Assembly (NCBI GenBank): GCA_965153455.1
Contig: OZ234501.1
Span: forward strand, 3,596,001 to 3,660,000
Direction of reading: 5' to 3'
DNA length: 64,000 bases
From: Sphagnum compactum
Lineage: Eukaryota > Bryophyta > Sphagnopsida > Sphagnales
A model generated the notes under the pieces. That model saw nothing but the letters and a program-made list of their open reading frames with translations. It made no database searches and was not told the origin of the DNA. This document shows positions 11,200 through 23,689 of the stretch, in pieces; position 1 is the first letter of the stretch, and each line of letters opens with the position of its first letter. The position numbers and the translations under genes were made by a program.

Positions 11200-13513
11200 T
11201 TCACACAGTTTTGAATTCTTCCGGTGAAGTCTGGAAGGGAAGTGATTCCCAGTCATCCTGAGCTCTCAAAGGTGGTGGCATTTTTTCATTAGTGCACATA
11301 TCGAAAGATAAGTGGTATGTGCAGCAGGTTATGGCTGTTGAAAGGGAAACTATTAAACAATTCACTCCTCCCTCCCAATGCTAGGAATAGTGTTAATTAG
11401 TAAATTTGATGACAACTAATTATGAAACCTCTATTATAAGCACCAGCCATTTCTTCTTTTATGATTTGTTAAGAATTGAATGTTTTTAAAAAAATTATGA
11501 CGTGTACATTCTAGAGTGTAGCTTTCAATGGGCAGATTGAAATTTTTCTTTTGGAATTTTCTTTCCATTGACTTTTGTTTTGTGTCACTTCATGATTTGG
11601 GCATTGATGAATGCATATACTAATTTTGATGTATGCAACAAAAACCCAAGGGGAATATAAATTGATGAAAATTTTAAACCAAAAGAACTTAATTTTAACA
11701 CTTTGTAAACTTTTTAAAAATATAACGATTTCATCCCATAATGTCACTTGTCTAAACAAAGCTATTGCAAAGCTCTTTGAACATGGATACTTAAATGACC
11801 CATGTGAACTAGTATCGAATCCAGTTTACCACCTGTTTCCTTGGAATTTCCTCAATGCCACATGTGATCAACATATGACCCTAGAAGCCTTGACCAATTG
11901 TCGGTTGTCCCATGACGATTGTTAGAGGCTAGAGCCTAGGTTAGTCACTGTAAAGGGCATGTTGGTGGCCAGTGTGACAATGTTGACATGTGCTCTAGTC
12001 GACTTGCCATTGGCTGCGCTAAGAACTAATAGAATAAAGATGGCGTGGTTAAGATTTTGCATAATGACAGGCACTAGCTATGCTAAGCGACTATTAGAAA
12101 CAAATATGGTGTGATTAAACTTTTGTATGATGTAATGGACCTAATTGCGCTAATAACTAATTTGGTATCTAGAAGTGTTGTGTAATGTCAGTTTGGCAAT
12201 GTCAACATGCCAAGTTGACATGCTCTAGTTGACTTGCCCTTGTTGGGTAGCCAAGTCGACTTCACAAATTGGCTTGGCAAGTGGACTATGGCAAGCCAAT
12301 AAGGGCAAGTTGGCTTGGCACTAGGGTGGTTTATCAAAACTGAGTAAAATTTGCCTGCATGGAGACATGACCAATGTTCACATTTTGTCTCCTAGCACTT
12401 GCCACCCAAGGTCGTTCACCAAACTTGAATAAAACTATTTAGTTGAACATCATGTGTTACTTTAGTAGTTTGGGTGAAATTTACCTAATTTGAGTAGAAG
12501 GGTAGGTACATACCTTGGTTGCATTTATATTATGTGTACAACATAAGGCTTGGTTGCAACAACTCTTATGAGACACAAGAATTATATGTAAAGTCATGCT
12601 TTATTTGGCCCAATGTTTTTTCTTTTGGCGAGAAAAATTTCACCCTTAGCTGGAAAGGTGCAACCACCACAATAGGAGTTTATAGCTCCAAATCGCTAGA
12701 CATTGTTATGAATGAGGTTTAAGGTGCTAGGTTGCATCTAGTGACAAAGGAATTTTTGCCAAATTTGTATTCCATAAGGCAATTTTTTTGCTAATATTTT
12801 TACTATTTAGACAGTTTTTAAAAATCTTTTCACCATTAAGGCTAAACCTTCTATGGATCATTGCCACTCATGTTAAACCTCTTATGGGATGATTGCCACC
12901 TATGACACATAAAAAAAATGGGAAAAAAAACATTGGTTGGGCTTGAATTGCGCCCCTCATTTGATGTTTCATCCCCTCTTAGCTGTTGTCCACAAAGTCA
13001 TGAAATTTTATTAAATAATGGTATGAAATATTGAGACTCATGATTAAATGCACCAAGTTTGAAAACATTTATAGCTACAATACACATAATAACAATAATG
13101 ATTGGTTGAAAGCATTCAAGAAAAGAAAGTATAGGGCAAACTTAGTTTAACACCAAATCTACTGTTGACCTGAATATCATGCCTTGTTGAAGGCTATTGT
13201 ACTTTTTTTTCCTATTTTTTGAAATTTCATCCCCTATGTGACCAAATAGGGGGTTCCAATGCTATCTTTGCCTAACTTTATGGATAACTTTATTATCACA
13301 AAATCTTGTAGAAAACATGGTGAACAAGCATTATGTATACAATATGGCATTTGTCAAAAATTTCATGGCTTGTTGATATGAAATTCCAATCATCTCATCA
13401 TCTTCATTCATCTTCTTCTTAACTTGATTTTGGGATTAAGTGGCATTTTAATGGCTTTGTAATCCTCCATGCAAACAAGCTTAAGGATAGATCCTTGAGA
13501 TATTTGATTTGGT
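11200..13513. other. AT-rich intergenic region with short palindromic motifs
   Basis: No gene or transposon protein can be read here. Between about 11.95 and 12.33 kb the sequence repeats phrases such as GTTGACATGCTCTAG and CTTGGC/GCCAAG. It includes the inverted repeat TTGGCTTG (12270-12277) / CAAGCCAA (12293-12300), then another TTGGCTTGG at about 12311. These look like the remains of a repeat family. The minus-strand copia fragment begins at 13514. Confidence 0.55.
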
Positions 13514-14042
13514 TCAAATTCTCTCCACTTCCATGCTTAAGAACAAATTGTAATCTCCAAGATCTAATTCCATTTCAAACTTTTGACAATGCTCCTCCGT
13601 CACTTGCATAAACTTGTTTTGATCATCACACGTCAAGATGAAATCATCCACATAAATAACAATGAAGAACTTGACATCTTTCACTTGCGCAAAATACATA
13701 TTAAAATTCACATCACTTGTTACAAATCCAATGTTTTTAAAAATTGCATCAAACTTTTGGTTCCACATTCTTGAAGATTGTTTTAGGCCATATAAGGATT
13801 TGTGAACGTTACACATAAAATGTTTTGCTTCCTTCTTGTATGAATCCTTGGGGTTGTTCCATGTAAAATCTCCTCTTTAATAAACTTGCATTTAAAAATG
13901 TAGTCTTGATGTCCATTTGATGGATCTTCATGTGCCTTCCCACATGTGCCATTATTGCTCTAATGAACCTGGGGGTTATGATTGGTGTGGTTAATGGTCG
14001 GGCATGGGACAAGGCTACCACCCAATCTTGATCACTAAACAA
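13514..14042 (-). pseudogene. Ty1/copia reverse-transcriptase fragment
   Basis: Two frames on the minus strand, joined near 13.81 kb by a frameshift, together give the N-terminal and central part of a copia-type reverse transcriptase (RVT_2). The upstream piece has the family phrase HQMDIKTTFLNA followed by FYMEQPQGF. The downstream piece has SLYGLKQS and the catalytic box YVDDFILT. Gag, integrase, RNase H and long terminal repeats are not found nearby, so this is a truncated relic and not an intact element. Confidence 0.9.
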
Positions 14043-14498
14043 GTCTTATTTGATTCGTGGTATCCCTAGACATGTTGATGAGGTTTTAGTTAAGGTTTAG
14101 GTTATACTAGGAGGTGAAGTTGTGGATATGTCTAGATTTGATCACCAGAATGTCCCTAATTGTTTGTTGTTGTGGTGAGAGTAGGTTGATGACTAGTTGA
14201 CCACCTTGTTGTGTTCACAATGTGCCCTAGTTTGTTGGTCATGTGAAATGTTTTTTATGGGTGCAGGTGTTTTAACCATATAGGTACAACATCCTTGGGT
14301 TCATGTTTTGGGGGTTTGGTTAAGTTGTAACATGTTCAACATCCTTGCAAATTTAGTTTAAGACATCAAGAGATTCTTTTGTGATTGGATTTTAAAGGGG
14401 ATACCCAAGTTAGGGTTTAGGGTTCATCATGGAGGTGACACATGATTCAAGGGATAAGGACACTATTAATGGTTTCACCAGGTTTCACCAGATGAGAG

Positions 14499-14918
14499 GT
14501 GCGATTGAGACCACCCACACCATTTTCATCATCATCTAAGGGAGTATCTTCAAATTCTGAGACAAAATTTTCTCCAAAGTTTGTCACCCCACCATTGTTG
14601 TGGGACATGGAGGAGATGTATGGAGCCACCAAAGGGCCCCATCAATATTTAGGGGCATTTGGCACCATTGAGCTGGATGATTTCATCCAAGAATTTGACA
14701 TGTGGTGTGATATGCAACAAATGTGTAATCCCAAGTTGTTCACACTTTTCATGGCATGGAAGGGGTTGTTTCAACATTTGAATGATTATCATGAGTTTAG
14801 ATGTGCCCATGATATTCAAATTGAAGAATGGCAGCTATGTTGGTCTCCCAATTATGTTTCTATCATTAGGAGAATTGTGGCCCCAAGTGGTGCAACGATT
14901 ACTCTGGCATTAGTTTGA
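14499..14918 (+). pseudogene. Gypsy gag N-terminal fragment
   Basis: A 139-residue open frame contains LDDFIQEFDMWCDMQQM and AWKGLFQHL, typical of the gag of plant gypsy families in which the capsid region starts with a DDF-x-EFD phrase. The frame ends early, and gag continues in other frames toward the zinc knuckle. The start is only the first ATG of the open stretch and not a supported translation start. Confidence 0.65.
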
Positions 14919-15443
14919 CAAGTGGAAACGGAAATGCTAATGGTAATGGAACTACTGGGGGTGGTGGTGCAAGGGCATCCATCAGTACATGGGGTGCATT
15001 GCCCATATTTAATCAAGTTGTGAAATTCTTCTATGAATTACAACAAAATTGCTAAGGGGTTAAGACTGAAAAGCTGCAGAATTTGAAAGATTTCTAGCGT
15101 AAACCCCATGAAAGCTTGTGAGAAGCATATGCATGGATGTGTAGGTTGAACATGGTGACATAAAATGTCAGAAGCCCAAATAGTTTAGTTTTGGTATGGG
15201 ATCCTGGACAAAGAGCTTAAACGTCGGGTGCAAGATGCCATTTTATTATAATATGCCCAACCCACATTGGCCAGTGTGTTGCAATTATCGAAAAGGATTG
15301 AGATGAACATGGTGGAAGAATGAGTTGTCACCTTAAGGTTTAACAAGGAAAACCCAAGGAATTTTCTAACACCATCATGTTAACAATCATGAGGTCGGCC
15401 CACCAAGGTTGTACCACCCAAGGCCAAGGGGGCCAAATTAGAT

Positions 15444-15641
15444 TTGGGTGGTGGTTCCACATCTTATTCAATGGAACAAAGTGGAGAAAACAAGTGTTGG
15501 AGGTGTGGTGGGCTTCATAAGAAGAAGGATTGTCCTAATCCACCACATGCCACAACATCCAACTATAATCCCAGCCAGCCATGTTCCCATTATCATGCAT
15601 ATGGGCATGATGCCGATCATTGCTTTACACTTCATCTATAA
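15444..15641 (+). pseudogene. Gypsy gag zinc-knuckle segment
   Basis: The short frame contains CWRCGGLHKKKDC, a C-x2-C-x3-H-x4-C knuckle as seen in many plant gypsy gag proteins. It is followed by a second Cys/His cluster, CSHYHAYGHDADHC. It lies between the capsid remnant and the pol region in the expected place. Surrounding stops mean that no complete gag is encoded. Confidence 0.8.
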
Positions 15642-18600
15642 TTATGGCAAGGTTAGTTACAAAATACCAATGCAAATAAGGGCTAAAGTTCTGGGAAGGG
15701 TTAGAAAGGGAAAAATGCAACTAACAAAAGGTAAACCACTAAGCCAACTCAAGGCCAACCCAACACCATGGAAGCTAGGTTTGCACGGTTAAAGGCCTTA
15801 GTCACAAGAATGGTGGCCCAAGTGAAATCTATTACATCTAGGCTAGGGAAGGGCAAGGATAAAAAAGATGGCCAATCATATGGTTCAGATGCTAATCCAA
15901 AATTCTTTTGTGGAGTTGGTTTTTTAGGATTAGTGGCACCAAAATGAGATGATGCCACACATGTCAAAAGATCATGAGTTATGGGCAGTAGATGATGGAA
16001 ACCATGTTATGGTTTCAAATCTTACTGAAATGATTTCCATAGATGCACCAATGACACGGGCTAATGCACGGGTGCCAAAACCACGAGGTGTTGATGAGAA
16101 ATTTGATCCTCAACTTGATGAAATTCAGTGTTAGGAACAATTCCCACAATCATTTTGTTGACAAACACCATTCCCAATCCCATGGGGGCATCAACTTCTG
16201 GTGGAATGTCAAGAAAAGTGCCTAGTTCTATTCCTAGGTCCAAGGCACCCACAAGTTTGATGGGGGCGGCCAAATTAATGTGTTAGGCACATTATTTTTT
16301 GCTAAAACATTGGCCATTTCAAGTATTCAACCAATAGCCGTGTTTTGCTTGGTGGCCACATTATGTAAGAATGGTGGAACATCAAATGTGGTGGTTAAGT
16401 CAAAGGACATTTTTGTGCCTCCTACAATTCCCCATCAAGTTTTCAAGGCTAATTACATAGAGGTGTCCAAGGTTCAACCTAAATCTTGGCATGTGGTTGT
16501 GGCCGAACTTCATGACCCTCCAGCATGGCCAACCATTGATCGAGCCAGTGTTACTCTTGGGGTCGTGGTTGTGCATAATGAGGAAGGAATGGTTTAGTTG
16601 AAGGGGGCATCGACATGATAGTACCAACCCGTTAAGGTCTTGTTGGATTTTGGTGTGCAACCATTAATGTTGGGCAAAGTTGTTGTTGATGATCTTGGAT
16701 TGATTGATGTCGATTTTGACCCATGCCCATATCACATTTTGACATCTATGGGTGGGTTAAAGAAAGCATGAAGGTTAACCAAGCAAAACATTATGATCTA
16801 GGTTAGTCCCAACAAGCCAATAAATTACACTATTGTGCAAGCGTGAGCAATGGTCACGCATGTTATGTCCTATGATGTGTTGGTTGGAGGTGTGGTGTTG
16901 TACCCCTTAGGGGTTACCATTGATTTTTGAGAAGAAATCGCATATTACCATCCAAGTTGGCAAATAGGAGTTAGTCACAAGGCTTCATTGCCAGTGAGAT
17001 TCATTAGGAGGCAAATAGGAAAATCTAACAAATCAACTGTGTTTGCTAGATTTTCAGGCTTCCCACATGAACTTGAATTGTTGGAAGGTAATGTCCATGA
17101 CTAGGATGCACCTCCAAATGGTGAATTGGTGATGCTAGGGCCACAGGGGATGCCAATCATTCCAGTTTTTCCATTGGATCCAAGGCCACCATGGGACACA
17201 TTAACTAAACTCTAGGCATCAGCTAACCATTATATTCATTAAGCTTGACACATTCTATCGTCACCAAACCCACAATCACTTGTGAACCTTGGTAATGGGC
17301 ATCCAAGTTTAAGCCAATTGGATACTAAAGTTATTCAGTGGGATATTCCCAAGGATGGGATATGGCTACTTGAATTGTTTGGAGGCATTAATTTTGGATT
17401 AATTATAATTTTACAATCAGGCATCTTACCAACATCGGCCATATAGGGTTATCAATGTTCCTTACCAAACAACATCACCTTGTTGAGGGTGCCAAATTTA
17501 GCAAGGATTGGGCCAATTGATTTGGTTATTTTTAAATGGTCGTGCTAAGGTTTTTCACAAGTGGGTATGGGCCAAGGATTGTTTGATCCCAGGTCGGGTT
17601 TGTTCTGGGAATGGATTCATGTTATGCAACACTTACAACAGCCACACGCACCCATGTGCATATTTGTTGGAAAATGTCCCACCATCGGGGGATTTAGGTC
17701 AGTTGTTTTGGCTGGATGGCAACAGATTGGGGCTTGGATCAGTAAGCCAATGTAGGTGGATGTTTCAATTGGTTCATGAACTCATCGTTTCCGATGGATG
17801 TGAACTAACCTAGCACCACCAGAGGTGACCCAACGAGCATATGAGCTCATTCCTAGGTCACCCACATGCTTGGTGGATGAGATACTAAATCCAAAATGCC
17901 ATTCATGCATGGTTCACCATGATGACCGACCGCCTTTGGTTATGGTCAATAGGGTTGGCCTTCCACGAGCAGCCCAATTAACATTCTTGAGTTTTCCACA
18001 TTTTCATGCATTTAGGAAAGGGGCCCAGGGATGATTTAGGATTCCCATTCATCTAGATGGAAGAACCCAATGCAAATGAAAGGGAATGGGCCATGGGGTT
18101 CTGCACTAGCACCATAGCTATGCAAGGCATTTCTAAAGGAGTCTATAGGCAGATTTGGGGGCAAGTTATGGATTTCAATTGCTTCACATGGATTTTTAGT
18201 TTGGTCTTGGCAAAACAATTACGTTTTGGTCAATCACACCCACCCACTCCACCCCATCTTTCATTTAGTGCAACTTTTGTTGGGTCAATTACGGCAGTGC
18301 AAGGGGGGGGGTGATGTTACAACAAGACAAGTACATCCTTAGCAATTATGGGATTAGGGATGCTAAGGGACATTTATGGGTGTGGAAAAGGAAATTGGTG
18401 ATGTGGGGGTGCCAAGACATGATGGCACCTTTCCACCTTTTACATAGCAATCACATGCCATGCCTTCAACTTTGGGTGCTAGGGATGTACCATCATCCCA
18501 ACCCAAGGTACAAGTGACTACAGAAACATGGGACCCATGAATTGGTCCAATAGTTACAAGATGTGAGGTGCATGAAGCATGATGAATAATACAAAATTTC

Positions 18601-18734
18601 ACTAAATATTTTGCCTTTAGTTTGAAGGAACTGGGTCAATTAAAGGGACAAGAGGTCCGAATCATATTGGAGGATGATAATCCAATTTTCAAGCAACCTT
18701 ACAGGTAGAGAGAGCCTTAATTCAAGCTTGAACA

Positions 18735-19256
18735 ATGAAGTTGTTAGATGTTGGTTTGGTGGAGTCGTCTATGAATGAATATGCTTTAGCAACAGTGATG
18801 TTAGCCAAGAAAGACATTTTTGGCAATTGGACTAAACGTCGCATGTGTGGGGATTATCGTTTAGTGAATAAATGGACCCATTCAGACAAATATGCCATGC
18901 CCCTACCAAAGCATATATTTGATGCCCTTAAACATGCCAAGGTTTTCAATACCTTGGACTTAAAGTTGGGTTACCATCAGTTGCCATTAAAGGAAGGTGA
19001 TAAGGTCAAGACAACATTTTGGGGAATTGACCCTCATGGAAAAGATTGTTTGTACCAATGGAAGTTTTTGCCATTTGGTTTAAAAAATGCCCCTGCAGAA
19101 TTTCAAAGGGTCATGAATCGAATGTTGGCGGGTCTTGGGTTTGCTAAATGTTACATTGATGACATCATTGTTTTTAACTTGACCCCAAGAGATCATATGC
19201 ACCATTTGCGAGAGGTGTTTGGAAAACTTAAAAAATATAACCTAAGCTTCATCTAA
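18735..19256 (+). pseudogene. Gypsy reverse transcriptase core
   Basis: This 173-residue open frame is the best preserved part of the element. It contains the conserved series CGDYRLVNKWT, FNTLDLKLGYHQLPL, FLPFGLKNAPAEFQRVMN and the catalytic YIDD box (about 19151-19162). Both catalytic Asp residues of YIDD are present, as is the Asp of TLDLK. The frame ends at a stop just before the RNase H region, which continues with more damage. Confidence 0.93.
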
Positions 19257-19259
19257 GCA

Positions 19260-19920
19260 AGTGGCGATTCTTTCATACTTAAGTAGAGTACGTGAGTCAC
19301 ATGATTTAGCCAGGTGGATTAGGGGTTCAAAAGGCCAAGGTTGAGGCTATTTCACAGGTTCCCCAACCAACAAATGTTAGTTGGTTACAAGCTTTTCTAG
19401 GCTTGTGTGATTACTACCAAAATAACATAGCTAAACCTTTAACCTGACCAACAGATTGACCAGGAGTTCATTTGGGATGAGCCACAAGAATAGGCCTTTT
19501 AGGAATTGAAAGCCGGGTTTTCATCAGCCCCCCTTTTGAGGTGACCCATCCAAGGACGACTGTTTGAATTACACACTAATTGGAATATTTTAAGGTTAGG
19601 AATTGTGCTTACCCAACTTGATGATGATGGTTGAAAGTTTGTTGTGGCATAAGCCAGTTGGTCTAACAACAAAACAAAGACCAAATATAACTCATATGAA
19701 GGGGAGTGCCTTGTAGTTGTTTGGGCTATTTCATCATTTCAATGTTATCTTTATGGTAGCCAATGCTATTGATCATCGGCCTTTAAAATTCCTTATGGAA
19801 TCAAATCGACTCGCAAGAAAGTTAGCTAGGTGGGCACTTATCCTACAAAAGTATGACTTTAATATAATTCATGGGCTTGGGAGGGTTAATTGAGATGCTG
19901 ATGGGTTGAGTCGGAACCTA
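19260..19920 (+). pseudogene. Gypsy RNase H remnant
   Basis: Across three frames one can follow the connection domain (FLGLCDYYQNNIAKPL), the RNase H-type segment ELHTNWNILRLGIVL and the C-terminal DHRPLKFLMES...LARWALILQKYDF.IIHG series ending in DADGLSRN. Several stops and frameshifts interrupt it. Confidence 0.8.
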
Positions 19921-20249
19921 AGTTCCAACGAAAAGGATACCATAAGGGCTCATTAGCATGGCGATGTGATTTTGGAATGGTATTAGGATGGCATGCCTCT
20001 GCATACTTTTGTACCTTGTTGGATGTTTTGGGGGATGTACCTTAAATTAGTATGGATGATGGGGATCCCCATGATGTGGACATGGAGTCGGAGGGCAATG
20101 GTGCCCTGGATATTTATGATGATGCACTTGTCATTGCATACTTGCAAGTAGGTGAAGTTCTAATTGGATTAACGCCCAAGGAATGGGACCATGTTGTGCA
20201 TAAGGCCAAGTGGTTCAAATGGGAAGGTAATTCCCTTCTATAGATGTGG

Positions 20250-21040
20250 GCATATGGACAAGTGAAGGTTGTGTTAGCCTAGAACAATGTGAAAGCCTTG
20301 TGAGGCATGCTCACAAGGAGTTGGCCCATTTTGGGGTTTAACGAACATACAATTCGCTCCAAACACAATATTGGTGGCGAGGGATGCAATTGCAAGTTCA
20401 GCAATTTGTTTCTAGGTGTATGGTGTGTGACTAAATTCAGGCATCTTTCAATGCACCTACACCTCACCTACAACCTTATTAATTATGGGGCTTAGGTATC
20501 GATGGAGTTTGGATTTTGTTGACCCATTCAGTTTGACACCTTAACATAATCGATATGTTTTGGTTATGATTAAGCATTTTTCCAAGTGGTTCGAGTTGGT
20601 TCCATTACCAAATCATAATAGTGAAGCATATGCATTTTTGAACATGGTACTTAGTAGGTTTAGGGCTCCAACCAAAATTCTCATTAACCAAGGTACATAA
20701 TTTTGTGGGGAATTCCAAAAGTTGTGTGAGAAAATATTGATTGATCATCGCACGACTTCACGAAACCATCATGAGCAGATAGGTTAATTAAGTGAATGGT
20801 GTAGATGGTGAAGCGAGGTTTACAAAAATATGGTCTCTACAAGGGCCATACTCAAGATTGGGACTTACATCTACCATGGCTAGCCATGGTATATAGGTTC
20901 AATCAGCATGCTTCTCTTTCATCTTTTTCACCATACTTATTGTTTTGCCGTGAGCCTAAATTACTATCCTCAATTCGACAAGATGTGATGGCAATAATCA
21001 ACTTTGATGGTCCTAAATGTGTGGATTCAAGCATGTGAGT
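20250..21040 (+). pseudogene. Gypsy integrase remnant
   Basis: The HHCC-type zinc region is recognisable (HKELAHFGV ... FVSRCMVC), followed by the core start SLDFVDPFS with the first catalytic Asp. The second catalytic site reads INQGT where the family has DxGTQF, so the Asp is lost, and the frame breaks before the glutamate. The open stretch 20805-21038 continues the C-terminal part (HLPWLAMVYRFNQHAS..., SPYLLFCREP). It is dead as an integrase. Confidence 0.8.
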
Positions 21041-21191
21041 AGTGAGCCACCTTGTTTCGACATGTTATGCCCATGACAATGGAAAATTTTACAATTGCCC
21101 AACATCAATATACATTGCGTTATGCCACTATATGTGGAGGTGGTTATTAGCCTCAGATTTAGAGTTTTGAACGAGGAGATTATGTTTACAT

Positions 21192-21386
21192 TTAGTAGGC
21201 AACTGGTTGTTTAATGAACATGTTATTAAAATGGGTTGTCTCCACTAGTTCCTTTGATAAAAAAACACTAAAAAACCCTAGATTAAGTTGAAGTGTGTGA
21301 TCGCCTACAAACTTATAAGGTTTCAACTTGTTAATGTTGACCAATACTAGATTAGGATTAAATTTGTCAATAGTCACTAATAGCAT
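21192..21386 (-). pseudogene. C-terminal fragment of a second gypsy polyprotein, opposite strand
   Basis: The minus strand carries a 64-residue frame with LVNINKLKPYKF followed by DHTLQ and ELVETTH. This phrase is typical of the extreme C-terminus of plant gypsy pol proteins. It lies head to head with the end of the plus-strand element, and a satellite array begins immediately beyond it, so only the tail of this second element survives. Confidence 0.65.
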
Positions 21387-21389
21387 GGT

Positions 21390-22445
21390 ATTATTTAGTC
21401 ATTAAATTTAGCCATTAGGTTTACCTAAAATTTAACCATTAAGTTTAATTTAAATATAGCCATTAAGTTTAACCATTAACTAAATTTGGCACTAGGTTTA
21501 ACCTAAATTAAACCATTAGATTTGGCTAATAGGTATAACTTAAATTTAGCCACTAGGTATAGCCTAGGTTTAACCATTATGTTTAACCACTAAAGTTACC
21601 CATCAGGTTTAATTTAAGTTAAACCATTATGTTTAGCCAAGGTTTAGTCATTATGTTTAGCCATTAGATTTTGCCTTTAGGTTTAGCCTAAGTTCAGCCG
21701 TCAAGTACAAATAACGATTAAATTTATGAACTAAGTTTTACCACTATGTTTAGCCATAAAATTTAACTATTAGGTTTATCAACTAGGTTTAGCCACTAAA
21801 TTTAGCCATTAAATTTAATCATTTAATTTAATTAAGGTTTAACCATTATGTTTAACCATTACTTTAAGTCATTAAGTTTAACCATTAGGTTTATCCATTA
21901 CTTTAAATCATTGAGTTTAACCATTAGGTCTAGCCATTACTTTAAGTCACTAAGTTTAGCCATTAATTTAAATCACTAAGTTTACCCACTAAATTTAACC
22001 ATTACTTTAAGTCACTAAATTTAGCCATTAAATTTAGATGACTGAGTTTAGCCACTAGGTTTAGTCATTATTTCAAGTCACTGAATTTAGTCAGTAGGTT
22101 TAGTCATTAGTTTAATTCAATGAGTTTAGCCACTAGGTTTAGCCGTTATTTTAAATGACTAAATTTAGCCACTAGGTTTAGCCACTAGTTTAAGTGACTG
22201 AATTTAACCACTAGGTTTAGCTAGTATTTTAAGTCATTAGGTTTAGTCATTAATTAAATCACTGAATTTAACCACTAGGTTTAGCTAGTATTTTAAGTCA
22301 TTAGGTTTAGTCATTAATTAAATCACTGAATTTAACCACTAGGTTTAACCATTACTTTAAATGACTAAATTTAACCACTAAGTTTAGCCATTATTTTAAC
22401 TCATCGAGTTTAACCACTAATTGTCACCTAGGTTTAGCCATTTTG
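21390..22445. repeat. Telomere-like 13-bp minisatellite with 64-bp higher-order unit
   Basis: More than 1 kb consists of variants of a roughly 13-bp phrase such as TTTAGCCATTAGG, mixed with TTTAACCACTAGG and similar forms. Near the right end the pattern gains a higher-order unit: 22197-22260 and 22261-22324 are identical 64-bp copies, and a third begins at 22325. The GGTTTAG words resemble the plant telomere repeat TTTAGGG, but the register is not heptameric, so I treat it as an independent minisatellite. Confidence 0.9.
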
Positions 22446-22496
22446 TTTAATGATGTGAAATAAACATGTGAAATAAAAAAAACTTGATAAAAATTG

Positions 22497-22740
22497 AACA
22501 CCTTTGATGGTGTAGTCCATTGGTAATGACATGGTTTATCATTATGAAGGTTTGGGGTTCAATTCTTTCTATTTACAACCTATGTGTGCATGCTTAGATG
22601 GCTAGGGTAAGTAGTTAGACTAAAGTAGCTTGGTGAGGTTAAGTTAGGCTAAATTAACACCTACCTACTTAAGAGCCTTTTTTCGACCTTCTTAAACCTA
22701 TTTACTACCTACATACCTATTTACCTATCTACTTACATGT
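22497..22740 (+). repeat. tRNA-derived SINE-like sequence
   Basis: TGGTGTAGTCCATTGGTAA resembles the A box of a tRNA gene (internal RNA polymerase III promoter), and GGGGTTCAATTC about 40 bp later resembles the B box. This spacing and the non-tRNA tail that follows are those of plant tRNA-derived SINEs. The region cannot fold as a complete tRNA, so I do not call a tRNA gene. Target-site duplications were not found, and the ends are approximate. Confidence 0.55.
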
Positions 22741-23019
22741 TAATTTTTAAAATAATAATCCAAAAAATGATTTTAATTAAGGTATAAAATTGACCTAGTC
22801 AAATGGTCCACTATTTACTAGTCAAATAGTCAATCATTTTGTCAATCATTTTGCTAGTTAAAATGACAAGGAACAATTTGACTGCCCAGTTGTGCTAAGC
22901 ATGGCCAAAACGACTTGTCCAAATTGATAGGGTGGTTTTTTTTATGCATGTCACTTTTGAATTTTTTTTACTAAAAAACCTAGTAAAAAAAAAAAACATG
23001 AATTATAGTAGTGAGTAAA

Positions 23020-23689
23020 TTATGTTTTATCAAGGAATTGAATTGAATGATGCATTGCAAAAACTTTATTTATAAGAACTAGTGTGATTATGCATACAAT
23101 TACTAGTAACCATCTTCTATATTTTGTCAATTTTATAATATCAATAATTAATGATGTATGTTGTATACACCACACCTCAATACCACCATGTATTTTTTTA
23201 ATAATCAAGTCTTGTATGTTTTTAGGTAATGTTTTAAATTTTTCTTTAAAATTACCCCACTCATTTAACTCTGGTGCATTCCTTGGTGTATGTAAATTAA
23301 TTCTAAAAATTCCAACCAAAACTACAATTTATTCTTAATCTTTGTTTAGCTTCTACGGTTATAATTTCTTTCATCCATTCATCTTCTCTTTCAACAAGAG
23401 TCCTAATCTACCATTTTTCATAATGTCCTCCATACACATTATTATACTAATCTAGAAATAACATTGATTTTGCCATATCTTCTTCATAATAAATGAATAA
23501 ATTTGGAAAAGCTAATACTTGTTTGGCTCCCAAAACAATCACCTTATTCATTCCATTATGTTTCCTTTCAATTCTATAAGCACCCATTAAATCTATGTAT
23601 CCACAAGGTAATACCATATAAATAACATGTATTAAGCAAAATTCCAAATCAATTTCATCAATCTCCACTTCCCCTTCTTCAATTTCCAT
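23020..23689 (-). pseudogene. Broken minus-strand reading frames of unknown origin
   Basis: Two open stretches, 23447-23689 (80 codons, acidic start MEIEEGEVEIDEIDLEF) and 23020-23319 (99 codons, containing LNEWGNFKEKFKTLPKNIQ), lie in the same orientation with stops between them. They look more protein-like than nearby random frames, but I recognise no family. They may be a transposon remnant. Confidence 0.3.

Larger units (their letters stand above)
7685..11200. other. Non-coding region downstream of eIF4B, with terminal-repeat copies
   Basis: This region begins with the eIF4B 3' untranslated region; no clear polyadenylation site can be fixed. The rest has no domain-bearing reading frame. 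It contains diverged copies of the terminal-repeat family that is intact at 38.6-39.6 kb, listed separately. Short frames around 9.3-10.4 kb have no recognisable similarity. Confidence 0.6.
14430..21190 (+). mobile_element. Decayed Ty3/gypsy LTR retrotransposon
   Basis: In order on the plus strand are gag-like frames, a CCHC-type zinc knuckle, a weakly readable protease region, reverse transcriptase, RNase H and integrase, which is the Ty3/gypsy order. Nearly every segment is broken by stop codons or frameshifts, and only the reverse transcriptase keeps a long open stretch. I could not find a convincing pair of long terminal repeats, so the true ends are unknown. The coordinates mark only the coding remains. 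The element is almost certainly inactive. Confidence 0.9.

Noticed and set aside
22497-22570. A functional tRNA gene
   Set aside because: A- and B-box-like words are present, but acceptor and anticodon stems cannot be formed. A SINE-like origin is more likely.
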